Assembly (NCBI RefSeq): GCF_003628125.1
Contig: NZ_RBZU01000015.1
Location: forward strand, 62,001-126,000
Direction of reading: 5' to 3'
DNA from: Pararobbsia silviterrae
GTDB taxonomy: Bacteria > Pseudomonadota > Gammaproteobacteria > Burkholderiales > Burkholderiaceae
Length of the DNA: 64,000 nt
Shown: positions 45,839-56,486 of the stretch, piece after piece
How the letters are laid out: the number at the start of each line of letters is the position of its first letter
How positions within the stretch are numbered: position 1 is the first letter of the stretch
Position numbers and translations under genes: made by a program
The notes under the pieces: model-generated
Told to the model about the DNA's origin: nothing
The model's database searches: none
The model's input: the letters and a program-made list of their open reading frames with translations, nothing else

Positions 45839-46921
45839 TCACGTTCCCTTCAACGCGATCCGGCCGAGTTTCAGTCGCGTCAGGACCAACTTCACCGTAA
45901 AACCGAACCCGTTATCGCGAATCAGATACCGGACCGTGCGCACAAGGCCGCCGATCCGCGCAAACCACGTGATGCGCTCGACATAATCGTCGGACATAGG
46001 CTGCGCGTACGGCACACTTTCCGCGGCGGCCTGCGTCGATGCCACAAATTCGCGCAACGCCTGCTCGGCCTGCGCGTACAGACTCAGATAACGCTCGCGT
46101 CCAATTGCGAGCGTCTGTCGGGCGCGTTCGAGACCCGCCGCGTCGTCCGCCCCCCACACGTAGCCATCATCGCCGAGTTCGACCTTGCCGATCACATCGG
46201 TAAAGTGCTCGTTCGGCAATAACACGACCGGACACCCGCACAAAATGGCCTCGATGATCAGCGCGGAGTTCTCATAGCAATAAAACACTTCCGAGCGCTG
46301 AAACAGGTCGCGGATTTCCGCAGGTGTTTGCGCGCCAGGCCGATCGCGCGTGATTTCCTGCAAGCCGTCCGTAATCGGATACGTCTTCGCGCCGTGATAG
46401 TACTTGTATTTCCCCGCATAAAAGCACGCGCCTTTGCGCTGCACGCCGGGCGCGGCCGTAAAGAACGTCGGATCCGAAGCAGGAATGAAAATCGTGTGAT
46501 GCGAATGCGGTACCGAGCCCGCAATGGACTCGCTGTATGAAATGCAGTACTCGTCCTCATGAAACTCATCGTCGCCGCCGAGCAGACCCGCGTAGTTCAG
46601 CACATAACGCACGACGAACGGTGCATTGAGCGGGTTGCCCTTCACGCTTTCCGGATAGATCGTGATCGGTGTCAAACCGTTTTCACGATGAAAGTCCATG
46701 ATGCGCTTCGTCAAAACCGGTGTATTGAGCGAAGGATGGGTCGCAAGGTAAGACGAATAGTGCGGGACCACGACCAGGAACGCCTGCTCCCCCATCCGGT
46801 TCAGCGCATGACACAAGTAGTGCAGCACCTTGATGCCGGCCGACGTTCTGACGTAACGCGGAGCAACGATATAGAAAGGGCGGCGCAATTGCGGAAGGAA
46901 GACGGATTCAGTGTCGTTCAT
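45839..46921 (-). CDS. glycosyltransferase-like protein (GT-B type, WsaF-like)
   Basis: 360 residues from the ATG at 46921. The N-terminal Rossmann-like half begins FYIVAPRYVRTSAGIKVLHYLCHALNRMGEQAFLVV. The C-terminal half has FYCYENSALIIEAILCGCPVVLLPNEHF, in which the Glu-rich region and NSALIIEA.L.G match GT-B nucleotide-sugar-binding motifs. It is the first gene of the operon running through wzm-wzt. It probably adds a sugar to the chain or adaptor. The sugar is unknown. Confidence 0.75.
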   Translation of the reverse strand: MNDTESVFLPQLRRPFYIVAPRYVRTSAGIKVLHYLCHALNRMGEQAFLVVVPHYSSYLATHPSLNTPVLTKRIMDFHRENGLTPITIYPESVKGNPLNAPFVVRYVLNYAGLLGGDDEFHEDEYCISYSESIAGSVPHSHHTIFIPASDPTFFTAAPGVQRKGACFYAGKYKYYHGAKTYPITDGLQEITRDRPGAQTPAEIRDLFQRSEVFYCYENSALIIEAILCGCPVVLLPNEHFTDVIGKVELGDDGYVWGADDAAGLERARQTLAIGRERYLSLYAQAEQALREFVASTQAAAESVPYAQPMSDDYVERITWFARIGGLVRTVRYLIRDNGFGFTVKLVLTRLKLGRIALKGT

Positions 46922-47118
46922 AGATGACGCGTTTGCGTGAGCCAATATGAGTTTCCAGGACGTATGGCGACGGAATGCGGCAGCTGTCCGTGCCGCTTGC
47001 GTCTTTCGCCGGGCCATGCCGGATCGGGTAGGCAGCGTGTCGCAATCCTAATGGGATCGACCGCCGCCAGCCATGCGTGCGTACTCAAACGATCGGCGTA
47101 ATGTGGGTGATGAAATTC

Positions 47119-47167
47119 TGTTCACTATGTCGGCACACGTTCCGTGGCCGGAAAAGTGGCCAGTATA
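47119..47167. mobile_element. possible IS21-family end remnant
   Basis: TGTTCACTATGTCGGCAC (47119-47136) resembles the termini I recall for betaproteobacterial IS21-type elements (TGTTCAC-TTTGTCGGCA). Two 12-bp direct repeats, GTGGCCGGAAAA (47144-47155) and GTGGCCAGTATA (47156-47167), follow, as in their multiple end repeats. No istA/istB gene is left. Confidence 0.35.
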
Positions 47168-47711
47168 GACGCATGCACGCGCAGCATGAGAGTCGTCCGA
47201 TCGCCCGCTCAAGACATCCGCCCCCCGCGCCGCGCCAGGCCGGGGCGCTGTCGTTTTTTACCTTTCGATACAAATACCCCGAGCCCCATGCTTTTCCGTC
47301 ATGCAACAAGGACGTCAGACATTCGAAACCTGACCGAACCGATACGCCGTTCATCCCCGCAATAAGGCCATCTTCGACCCGACCGCACACGTGTCACCGA
47401 GGGCGCGAGTCGGATCGACCTATGCGGGAAACACGCGGACGGCCTCGACGTCGCGCGCCGTATCGAGGCAAATTGATGTTGTCCGACATCAGATATCAAT
47501 TTGATGATCAGCGCCACGGTCGGCCACGTCGTGCCGCGAATAGACTCGCTCGACAAGAACATCACGTCCGGGTCACCGCACGGCGGTCCGAAACGCCTTG
47601 AAATTGAAGCAAAAGCACTTTCCGGAGTGCGATGGGATCGTGATATCCGATACCCGCATGCGTCCCAGGGTAAACCATCGGCATTCCCATTCTGGCGATG
47701 CATTATAGTCT

Positions 47712-47753
47712 GTTGTCAGACAACTTAGATCGATCGTCACACGATCGATCTAA
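47712..47753. promoter_or_regulatory. two palindromes in the gudD control region
   Basis: GTTGTCAGACAAC (47712-47724) is a perfect odd palindrome of the type bound by GntR/FCD regulators. It is followed at once by a second one: 13-bp arms at 47725-47737 and 47741-47753 around CAC, all 13 pairs matching. A TATAGT (47705-47710) just before could be the -10 box. Confidence 0.6.
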
Positions 47754-47905
47754 CCGCGCGGCCGGCGACGCGCCGATTTGACCCTCGTGCGCCCCAGCCC
47801 CGGCTCACGACGATCGGCGGCCGTGCAGCCGGCTGTCGCCGCCGTGCCGATCCACTTCACGTTCGAACATGCGTTCGAACCCATCCTTTTCGAACGGACT
47901 CCCCC

Positions 47906-49255
47906 ATGTCAGGCCACCCCGTCCCCACGAACGCATCGCCCACCGTGACCGAACTGCGTGTCGTCCCCGTCGCGGGCCACGACAGCATGCTGATGAACCT
48001 CAGCGGCGCGCACGGCCCGTTCTTCACGCGCAATGTCGTGATCCTCAAGGACAGCGCGGGCCATATCGGCATCGGCGAAGTCCCGGGCGGCGAAAGCATC
48101 CGCAAGACGCTCGACGATGCGCGGTCACTCGTCGTCGGACAATCGATCGGCAATCTGCAAGGCACGCTCAACGCGGTACGAAAAGCGTTCGCCGATCGCG
48201 ACGCCGGCGGCCGCGGCTTGCAGACCTTCGATCTGCGCACGACGATTCACGCGGTCACGGCGCTCGAATGCGCGCTGCTCGATCTGCTCGGCCAGCACCT
48301 CGGCGTGCCCGTCGCCGCGCTGCTTGGCGAAGGCCAGCAACGCGACGAAGTCGAAATGCTCGGCTACCTGTTCTATATCGGAGACCGCCGCAAGACGACA
48401 CTGCCCTACGCATCCGGCGAGCACGGTCGCGACGACTGGGAACGCCTGCGAACCGAGGAAGCCTTGACGCCCGAGGCGGTCGTGCGTCTCGCCGAAGCCG
48501 CGCAGCAACGCTACGGCTTCAATGATTTCAAGCTCAAGGGCGGCGTGCTCGACGGCGATGCCGAAATCGAAGCCGTCACCGCGCTCGCGGAACGCTTCCC
48601 CGACGCACGCATCACGCTCGATCCGAATGGCGCGTGGTCGCTCGCGGAAGCGATCCGGTTGTGCCGGGATCAGCATCACGTGCTCGCCTATGCCGAAGAT
48701 CCGTGCGGCGCGGAACATGGCTACTCGGGCCGCGAGGTCATGGCCGAATTCCGGCGCGCGACGGGCCTGCCGACGGCGACCAATATGATCGCGACGGATT
48801 GGCGTCAGATGGGACATGCGATCCAGCTTCAGTCGGTCGATATTCCGCTGGCCGATCCGCATTTCTGGACCCTCCAGGGTTCGGTGCGCGTTGCGCAGAT
48901 GTGTCACGACTGGGGCCTCACCTGGGGCTCGCACTCGAACAATCACTTCGATATTTCACTGGCGATGTTCACGCATGTCGCAGCGGCGGCGCCCGGCAAG
49001 ATCACCGCGATCGACACGCACTGGATCTGGCAGGACGGTCAGCATCTGACGCGCGACCCGCTGCAGATCGTCGGCGGCAAAGTGCGCGTGCCGAACAAGC
49101 CGGGTCTCGGCATCGAACTCGACGTCGACGCGCTCGAACGCGCGCACGCGCTCTATCTGCAGCATGGCCTCGGTGCGCGAGACGACGCCGTCGCCATGCA
49201 GTTCCTGATTCCGAACTGGACATTCGACAACAAGCGTCCGTGCCTCGTGCGTTGA
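47906..49255 (+). CDS. gudD: glucarate dehydratase
   Basis: 449 residues, the usual length. It removes water from D-glucarate (and L-idarate) to give 5-keto-4-deoxyglucarate. The enolase-superfamily residues are in place: Lys209/Lys211 in FKLKGG, Asp239 and Asn241 in LDPNGAW, Glu264 in AEDPCG, and the general-base His343 in SHSNNH. The N-terminal part [19 protein letters not shown] matches E. coli GudD closely. It is a single gene here; the transporter and aldolase of the pathway are not nearby. Palindromes upstream suggest a GntR-type repressor. Confidence 0.95.
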   Translation: MSGHPVPTNASPTVTELRVVPVAGHDSMLMNLSGAHGPFFTRNVVILKDSAGHIGIGEVPGGESIRKTLDDARSLVVGQSIGNLQGTLNAVRKAFADRDAGGRGLQTFDLRTTIHAVTALECALLDLLGQHLGVPVAALLGEGQQRDEVEMLGYLFYIGDRRKTTLPYASGEHGRDDWERLRTEEALTPEAVVRLAEAAQQRYGFNDFKLKGGVLDGDAEIEAVTALAERFPDARITLDPNGAWSLAEAIRLCRDQHHVLAYAEDPCGAEHGYSGREVMAEFRRATGLPTATNMIATDWRQMGHAIQLQSVDIPLADPHFWTLQGSVRVAQMCHDWGLTWGSHSNNHFDISLAMFTHVAAAAPGKITAIDTHWIWQDGQHLTRDPLQIVGGKVRVPNKPGLGIELDVDALERAHALYLQHGLGARDDAVAMQFLIPNWTFDNKRPCLVR

Positions 49256-49834
49256 ATCGCCGACGGATCGCGAACGGCGCGCCGACACGCATGCGATCGG
49301 GGCCCGGCATCCGATCAAAGACGCCGACCCAAGAATCGGGGGCAAAGCATCAGGGTCGCGCGCCGGCCCCAAAGACCAGACTTAAGGAATCGGGGCTAAG
49401 AAATATTGGCTAAGACATAAGGCTTAAAGGATAAAGCCTGAGGAATAACGCCGAAGAAGCGGGCCTAGGGACTCGGCCTAAGACAAGCCATACACATTCA
49501 TACGCATCGTTGACGGCGTCCGTCTTAGCGTGGCTCAGCCTTGTCCCATTGCGTCATCCGATTCGAATGCATCGCTTCAACGTGCCGAATTGCTACACGC
49601 GTAACGCGCGTTAAGGTTCCGGCCTCTTTCGATGACATGACGTCGCCCGACCCTCTTTACAATCACGGGCAACGCACAGGCATTCGCCGCTACGATTTTT
49701 CATGCAACAGATCAATGTCGGCGTACCGATCGTCGTGTACGATCGCGCGTGATACATGAGAAAGCGGCACGGCGCAGCGGGCATCGGGGAAAGATAAGAC
49801 ATGGCCCGCGCTTAAAAAAAAGGGGCTTCAAGAA
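49256..49834. other. 579-bp spacer after gudD with degenerate short repeats
   Basis: No gene. From about 49378 to 49495 the sequence is made of loose repeats of TAAGGAAT/GGCTAAG-like words. A small hairpin, AGGCTT (49420-49425) with AAGCCT (49434-49439), could act as terminator. The rest holds the leader of the next gene, with AGGGG at 49821-49825 as ribosome-binding site. Confidence 0.5.
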
Positions 49835-50965
49835 TTGCAGAGCAGTGATCGAGTCTTCACGCTGCCGCGGGGGCGGCTTGCGACGTGGCTAGCCGAGCCG
49901 GGGCGCGATACCCCGCATGAAATTCGCGTTTCGCTCGTGGGCACCCTGTTCGGAACGCTGCCTATTTTTTTCGGCGGTGTGTTCAATACGGTCGCTGTCG
50001 CCTGGGTCCTCGCGCTCCGGCATCCGACTTTCTTGTTCCGGCTTTGGCTCGTCGCCGAGATCGCGATCTGCGCGATCCGCTTCGGCGTGCTCGTCGTCTC
50101 GCGCAGGCGCGCGGCCATCGGCAAGCCGACGCCCACCGACCTCTATTTGCTGCTCGCGCCGCTCTGGGGCGCCACGGTCGGCTACGGCGCGTTCGTCAGC
50201 GCGATCAGCGGCGATTGGGTCGCCGCGACGCTCGCATTTCTCTCCGCCGCGGCCATGGTCGGCGGCATCTGCTTTCGCAACTTCGCCGCCCCGCGCCTCG
50301 TCGCCGTCATGATCTTTCTCTCGCTCGGGCCCTGCTGCCTGGGCGCGCTTGTGTCGGGCGAACGCGTGCTGCTGCTGACGCTGCTGCAGATTCCGTTCTA
50401 TCTGTTCGCGATGAGCGTCGCCGCACGGCGCCTGAACGCGATGCTGATCGCGACCATGAAAGCCGAACGCGAGAACAGCCATCGCGCACGCCATGACATG
50501 CTGACCGGCCTGCTGAACCGCGCGGGCCTCTTTCATGCGGCGGCGCTCGACGGCGGCGCGCGCATCACGCCCGGCATGACGCTGCTGTATCTCGATCTCG
50601 ACGGATTCAAGCCCGTCAACGACGCGCACGGTCACGAAGCAGGCGACACCTTGCTCATGCAGTTCGCCAATCGTTTGCGCGGCTTGGGCAGCGAACAGGC
50701 GCTCGTCGCGCGCATGGGCGGCGACGAATTCGTCATCATCGATACGTTCCGCGATAGCACGGCCGAACTCGCGAGCACGGTCGTACGCGCAATGGAACGG
50801 CCGTTTGAAATCATGCCGGGAATCTCGACGCGAGTCGGCGTGAGCGTGGGGGTCGCACCCGTCACGCGCGAACACCGCAGCGTCGATGCGCTTCTGCGCG
50901 CCGCCGATGCGTCGATGTACGAGGCCAAGCGCGGCCGGCGCCGCGACGTCACGAGTCAAAGCTAA
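49835..50965 (+). CDS. membrane diguanylate cyclase (GGDEF)
   Basis: 376 residues with a likely TTG start at 49835 (AGGGG nine bases upstream; no in-frame ATG before the conserved part). Five to six membrane helices fill residues ~30-205. The C-terminal ~165 residues are a GGDEF domain: DMLTGLLNRAGL, DLDGFKPVNDAHGHEAGD, then RMGGDEFVII. All GGDEF residues are intact, so it should make cyclic-di-GMP at the membrane. The RxxD inhibitory site normally five residues before GGDEF is absent (EQALVAR). No EAL domain is present. Confidence 0.88.
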   Translation: MQSSDRVFTLPRGRLATWLAEPGRDTPHEIRVSLVGTLFGTLPIFFGGVFNTVAVAWVLALRHPTFLFRLWLVAEIAICAIRFGVLVVSRRRAAIGKPTPTDLYLLLAPLWGATVGYGAFVSAISGDWVAATLAFLSAAAMVGGICFRNFAAPRLVAVMIFLSLGPCCLGALVSGERVLLLTLLQIPFYLFAMSVAARRLNAMLIATMKAERENSHRARHDMLTGLLNRAGLFHAAALDGGARITPGMTLLYLDLDGFKPVNDAHGHEAGDTLLMQFANRLRGLGSEQALVARMGGDEFVIIDTFRDSTAELASTVVRAMERPFEIMPGISTRVGVSVGVAPVTREHRSVDALLRAADASMYEAKRGRRRDVTSQS

Positions 50966-51108
50966 AGCGTGACCGCTATCACGCTGCAGTACGGCGGAGC
51001 GCCGGGCCGCGCCGTACTGCACGGTGCCGCGCCGTGCGCGGATCGCCGCGTTCGCGTGCGACCCGCGTATCTCGACACGGCGCCCTAAGCGCCGCGCCTC
51101 CCGAAGAC

Positions 51109-51831
51109 CTACGCACGCACGGCCCGTTCAGCCCACTCGACGAGGATGCCGGTGACGGCTTCGGGACGCTCCATCGTCGACATATGCCCGCATGTCTCGA
51201 TCGCGTGGAGCGTCGCCTCGCGCATCCGCGCCTGCATCTCTTCATGGCGCGACAGCGGACTCCATCGATCTTCCGTGCCGCACACGAGCACCGTCGGACA
51301 GCGAATCTCCGCGAGCACGGGCGTGGCATCCGGCCGGTCCAGCAGGGCGCGAATCTGGGCCTCGAACTTCTCGGGCGTGCTCCGCTCGATCATCTTCAGG
51401 ATCGACTCATAGACCTCGGACGCGAGCCGGCTCGGATGCACCATGCCGGGCGTCCAGGCCTCGCCCATCGCGCGCATGCCCTTGGCGCGCGCGGTGTCGA
51501 GCAAAGCGAAGCGCGCCGCTTGCTCCTTGGCGCCGGCTTCGCCCGCATCGCGCGCCTCATAGCCCGTATCGAGCAGGGCAAGCGCGGCGACACGGTCCGG
51601 CGCGCGACGCGCGATTTCGAGCGCGACGCGCCCGCCCATCGAATGTCCGGCGACGAGCAGCGTCGACGCGTCGACGCTCGCGAGCACATGGTCCACCATG
51701 TCTGCGATCGAACGGCGCATGCCGTAGTCGGGCACATGGCAGTCGGCGATACGGCTCAACGCCTCGCGCTGATCGACCCAGACTGCGTCGTCGCAGAGCA
51801 GACCCGGAAGCAAGACCACTTGGATCGACAT
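51109..51831 (-). CDS. alpha/beta hydrolase, partner of frmA
   Basis: 240 residues. The nucleophile elbow is GHSMGG (Ser ~64), the acid lies in GTEDRWSP and the His in CGHMSTMERP, giving a complete catalytic triad. The first strand VVLLPGLLCDDAVWVDQ is typical of small-molecule esterases of the MhpC/YbaC type. It lies 12 bp downstream of frmA and is co-transcribed with it. The usual third step in this pathway, S-formylglutathione hydrolase (FrmB), belongs to another alpha/beta subfamily, so this may replace it or do something else. Confidence 0.82.
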   Translation of the reverse strand: MSIQVVLLPGLLCDDAVWVDQREALSRIADCHVPDYGMRRSIADMVDHVLASVDASTLLVAGHSMGGRVALEIARRAPDRVAALALLDTGYEARDAGEAGAKEQAARFALLDTARAKGMRAMGEAWTPGMVHPSRLASEVYESILKMIERSTPEKFEAQIRALLDRPDATPVLAEIRCPTVLVCGTEDRWSPLSRHEEMQARMREATLHAIETCGHMSTMERPEAVTGILVEWAERAVRA

Positions 51832-51843
51832 CGCCTCGCTCCG

Positions 51844-53291
<1,448 letters not shown>

Positions 53292-53331
53292 CGATGCCCC
53301 TTATCGGATACGGAACGGGGGCATCCTACAG

Positions 53332-53347
53332 TACTGGTGGGGAGTAT
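53332..53347. promoter_or_regulatory. FrmR operator candidate
   Basis: TACTGGTGGGGAGTAT has TACT/AGTA arms flanking a G tract, the layout of CsoR-family type operators, located about 40 bp upstream of the frmR start. Confidence 0.55.
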
Positions 53348-53466
53348 GCAAAACAGGGGGGCGGCTCGCTCGACGGATCGATAACGAACCCATGACGGAC
53401 GATGACGGATAATGGCCCTCGATCCGCACGAACAAACCGTCGAACCCACGTAAGGACAGCGTCGCG

Positions 53467-53994
53467 ATGCGTCTCTTGGCTATTTCCGGCAGCGCCCGGC
53501 AACGTTCGACCAACACGGCCCTGCTCGAAGCGATGAAGGCGCTCGCGCCCGACGGCATCGAGATCGTCGTGCTGCACCGGCTCGATCGTTTGCCGGTCTT
53601 CTCGCCCGACCTCGAACACGACACGCCGGCCGAGGTGAGCGCGTTCCTCGACCACGTATCGCGTGCCGACGGGCTCATCGTCGCGAGCCCCGAGTATGTG
53701 CATGCCGTGCCCGGCGGTCTCAAGAACGCGATCGACTGGCTGGTCTCACGATTCGAAATCATCGGAAAACCCGTCGTTCTCGCGCACGCGTCCCATCGCG
53801 GCGACGAGATGCTCGCCTCGCTCAGGCGGATCCTGTCGACGGTCAGCAGCCGGTTTTCGCAGGACCTGTTCCTGCGAATCCCGTTGATCGGCAAAACGCC
53901 CGAAGACATCGCGGCCTTGCTCCGCACGCCGCCCTATGCGGCTCAGATCGACACATTTCTACGCGATTTCGCGTCGGTCGTTGCGGATGCTTAG
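53467..53994 (+). CDS. NADPH-dependent FMN reductase (ChrR/azoreductase type)
   Basis: 175-residue flavodoxin-like protein. The FMN phosphate loop GSARQRSTNTALLEA starts at residue 8, and SPEYVHAVPGGLKNAIDW is the signature of the FMN_red family. These enzymes reduce quinones, chromate or azo dyes with NADPH and protect against oxidative stress. AAGGACAG precedes the start. It is divergent from frmR and convergent with the ParA-like gene. A substrate cannot be named. Confidence 0.88.
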   Translation: MRLLAISGSARQRSTNTALLEAMKALAPDGIEIVVLHRLDRLPVFSPDLEHDTPAEVSAFLDHVSRADGLIVASPEYVHAVPGGLKNAIDWLVSRFEIIGKPVVLAHASHRGDEMLASLRRILSTVSSRFSQDLFLRIPLIGKTPEDIAALLRTPPYAAQIDTFLRDFASVVADA

Positions 53995-54002
53995 TGCACA
54001 AC

Positions 54003-54698
54003 TTAGGGCGCAACCTTGTCGATCTGCTCATAGGCTCGACTGAGCCAGACCTTGACGCGTTGACGTTCGAGCATGCCGAGACCGACGCTCGCGCGATCCG
54101 GATGATGCGCGGCCGCCCAGAAGCTCAAACTGTTCTGGTCGATCTTCTGCATCGTCGTATCGGGAAGGTGGCGTAACGAAACGAACGCCGCGCCCAGCGC
54201 CTCCGCACGCTGACGCTCGCCCGACGCTTCGAGTAACTCGAAACGCTCGCCGCGAATTTCATTGAGCACGATGATCAAACGCATCGTCTCGCCGAACTGA
54301 TCGAGCCACTGCCGCAGCAGATCGACGGAATCGCGGCCCGCATCCATCACGTGCCACCAGGTGAACGTCACGCCGCTTTCATGCGCGACACCGAGCACGT
54401 CGGCGTCGTCGAACCACTTCGAGACCGACTGCTGCGTCTGTGCCGCGAGATCGACGAGGATGCGGCGATCCGGCTGTTCGATGGCGGCTTCGAGTACGGG
54501 ATCGAGGCTATCGTGGCCATCGAGCACGGCGGGCGCGGCGAATTCGCCGTAATAACGCAGGAGCGCGCCATGCGAGCGGTCGGTGTCAAAGCCGACGAAC
54601 GGCAGGTTGCGGTCGATGAAGTACTGCGCCAGCACGCGGGCCACGAGCGACTTGCCGACACCACCCTTTTCCCCTCCGATCAAATGCACGATGCTCAT
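54003..54698 (-). CDS. ParA/MinD-type P-loop ATPase, orphan
   Basis: 231 residues from the ATG at 54698 (GGGG upstream). It begins with the deviant Walker A motif GGEKGGVGKS (Lys11 and Lys16), followed by FDTDRSHG as switch I and LVDLAAQTQQ as Walker B/switch II. That is the dimerising ATPase family of DNA and protein partitioning. No parB or parS-like centromere is adjacent and there is no membrane-targeting helix. Comparable stand-alone ATPases occur in proteobacterial mobilisation and partition contexts. The role is open. Confidence 0.75.
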   Translation of the reverse strand: MSIVHLIGGEKGGVGKSLVARVLAQYFIDRNLPFVGFDTDRSHGALLRYYGEFAAPAVLDGHDSLDPVLEAAIEQPDRRILVDLAAQTQQSVSKWFDDADVLGVAHESGVTFTWWHVMDAGRDSVDLLRQWLDQFGETMRLIIVLNEIRGERFELLEASGERQRAEALGAAFVSLRHLPDTTMQKIDQNSLSFWAAAHHPDRASVGLGMLERQRVKVWLSRAYEQIDKVAP

Positions 54699-54798
54699 CG
54701 CGTCGAATCCCCTTTGTGCGGACTGTGTCATCGCGCCCACGCGCGGTGTGCATATAGGTTAGCCGGGCAAAACGCCCGCGTGCATCTTTTTCTTCGTA

Positions 54799-55467
54799 TC
54801 AGATCGCCACGGCCGCTCGGCGTTTCTGTGCCGCCTTCGGACGCGCTTCGCGTTCGAGATACCCAAGGCAAAGCGATTCGAGCTGACGCGAGAGTCCGTG
54901 CACCATCGATCGCGGCGACTTCGACTGAAGCAGCAAACGCAGGGGGCCGACCATCGCGCCCATGAACATGAAGGCCGTCGTGCCGATGTCGTCGAATCGC
55001 GCATCCGACGCCGTCTTGAGCATCGCTTCGAGCGCGGCGTGATTACGGGCCTCGACTTCGCGCACATAGGCACTCGAATCGAGTTGGTAGGACACGGCAT
55101 ACAGCGCGCGCGATTCGTCGAGACTATCCGTTTTCGCGCTGACGAATGCCGCGACGACCGTCTGCACCATCGTCTCCAACGACGCGCCGTGCACCGATGC
55201 GGCGGCCCGTTCGAGATCGCCGACGATCCGTTCGAGGTGCCGCTGCAGCACGGCGAACAACAACGCCTGTTTTTGCGGAAAGTATTGATAAAGCGTTCCG
55301 ACGGACACGCCCGCGCGCTCCGCCACGCGTATCGTCGTCAGGCGCTCGAGGCCTTCGCCCAGCAAAACCTGAATAGTCGCGTCGAAAATGGCGTCCACGG
55401 TGGCGACGGAACGCGCCTGCCTGGGCTGTTTGCGGGCATCCAACCCGCCCGGGTGACTCGCGCGCAT
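54799..55467 (-). CDS. TetR-family transcriptional regulator
   Basis: 222 residues from the ATG at 55467. The N-terminal HTH reads ATVDAIFDATIQVLLGEG then LTTIRVAERAGVSVGTLYQYFPQKQALL. The rest is a helical ligand domain. It is divergent from an aldo/keto-reductase gene, and a 12-bp perfect palindrome lies between them. It most likely represses that enzyme. Confidence 0.9.
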   Translation of the reverse strand: MRASHPGGLDARKQPRQARSVATVDAIFDATIQVLLGEGLERLTTIRVAERAGVSVGTLYQYFPQKQALLFAVLQRHLERIVGDLERAAASVHGASLETMVQTVVAAFVSAKTDSLDESRALYAVSYQLDSSAYVREVEARNHAALEAMLKTASDARFDDIGTTAFMFMGAMVGPLRLLLQSKSPRSMVHGLSRQLESLCLGYLEREARPKAAQKRRAAVAI

Positions 55468-55484
55468 ATGCGAATTTCCAATCT

Positions 55485-55496
55485 GAATAATTATTC
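55485..55496. promoter_or_regulatory. TetR operator candidate
   Basis: GAATAATTATTC is a perfect 12-bp palindrome located between the divergent tetR and aldo/keto reductase starts. Confidence 0.55.
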
Positions 55497-55556
55497 GTAT
55501 TCTACTCAGATGCCATCGCGGCCCACATGACACAGGACACAGGAAAAGGAACGGCA

Positions 55557-56462
55557 ATGACCGACGCAACGCATGCGGCGACTTTCAAACTGGGCACACG
55601 GAGCGTCACGCGCATGGGATACGGCGCGATGCAGCTCGCGGGACCTCACGTCTTCGGTCCGCCGAAGGATCGCGCGGCCGCGGTGGCCGTATTGCGCGCC
55701 GCCGTCGAGCGCGGCATCACGCATATCGACACGAGCGACTTTTATGGCCCTCATGTGACAAATCAAATTATTCGCGAAGCGCTCGCCCCGTATCCCGATA
55801 CGCTGACGATCGTCACGAAGGTCGGGGCAAAGCGCGGCGACGATGCATCGTGGAATGTCGCGTCGTCGGCGGCCGAGCTTGAATCGGCCGTCCACGACAA
55901 TCTGCGCAATCTGGGCCGCGATGTGCTCGACGTCGTCAATTACCGCGCGATGTTCAATGTGAGCGGACCGGGCGAAGGCGATATCGAAGCGCCCTTGACG
56001 GCGCTCGCCGAACTCCAGGCGAAGGGTCTGATCCGCCATATCGGTCTGAGCAACGTGACCGCGCGGCAGATCGCACAGGGACGCACGATCACGGACATCG
56101 TCTGCGTGCAGAACCTCTACAACCTCGCGCATCGACACGACGAGGCGCTGATCGATCAACTGGCCGGCGACGGCGTCGCCTATGTCCCGTTCTTTCCGCT
56201 CGGCGGTTTCACGCCGCTGCAAGCCGACGCGTTGAGCCGAACCGCCGAGCAATGCGACGCGACGCCGATGCAGGTCGCCCTTGCATGGCTGTTGCAGCGC
56301 GCGCCGAACATGCTGCTGATCCCGGGCACCTCATCGGTCGCGCATCTCGAACAGAACATCGCAAGCGTGGATCTGCGCTTGCCGGACGATGCGCTTGCGG
56401 CGCTCGATACGATCGCCGCCGCGAACGCGCAGGGCAGCGGCGCATCGCACGAACGTCATTGA
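55557..56462 (+). CDS. aldo/keto reductase family oxidoreductase (YdbC-like)
   Basis: 301 residues from the ATG at 55557, chosen because AGGAACGG lies just before it; 55527 is the alternative. Asp58 and Tyr63 (HIDTSDFYG) and Lys88 (TKVG) of the AKR tetrad are present, but the usual His is Asn128 (DVVNYR). Members with Asn there exist among YdbC-like proteins. It reduces aldehydes or ketones with NADPH, perhaps in detoxification. The divergent TetR gene should control it. Confidence 0.85.
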   Translation: MTDATHAATFKLGTRSVTRMGYGAMQLAGPHVFGPPKDRAAAVAVLRAAVERGITHIDTSDFYGPHVTNQIIREALAPYPDTLTIVTKVGAKRGDDASWNVASSAAELESAVHDNLRNLGRDVLDVVNYRAMFNVSGPGEGDIEAPLTALAELQAKGLIRHIGLSNVTARQIAQGRTITDIVCVQNLYNLAHRHDEALIDQLAGDGVAYVPFFPLGGFTPLQADALSRTAEQCDATPMQVALAWLLQRAPNMLLIPGTSSVAHLEQNIASVDLRLPDDALAALDTIAAANAQGSGASHERH

Positions 56463-56486
56463 ACCCGAGTCGAGCCGGATACACGC

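Larger units (their letters stand above)
46922..47905. other. 984-bp gene-poor stretch between the polysaccharide operon and gudD
   Basis: No convincing gene. The left part should hold the promoter of the polysaccharide operon; 47119-47167 resembles an insertion-sequence end; the right part holds the gudD control region (47712-47753). TTCGAAC occurs three times at 47862, 47874 and 47889 just before the gudD start. Confidence 0.5.
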
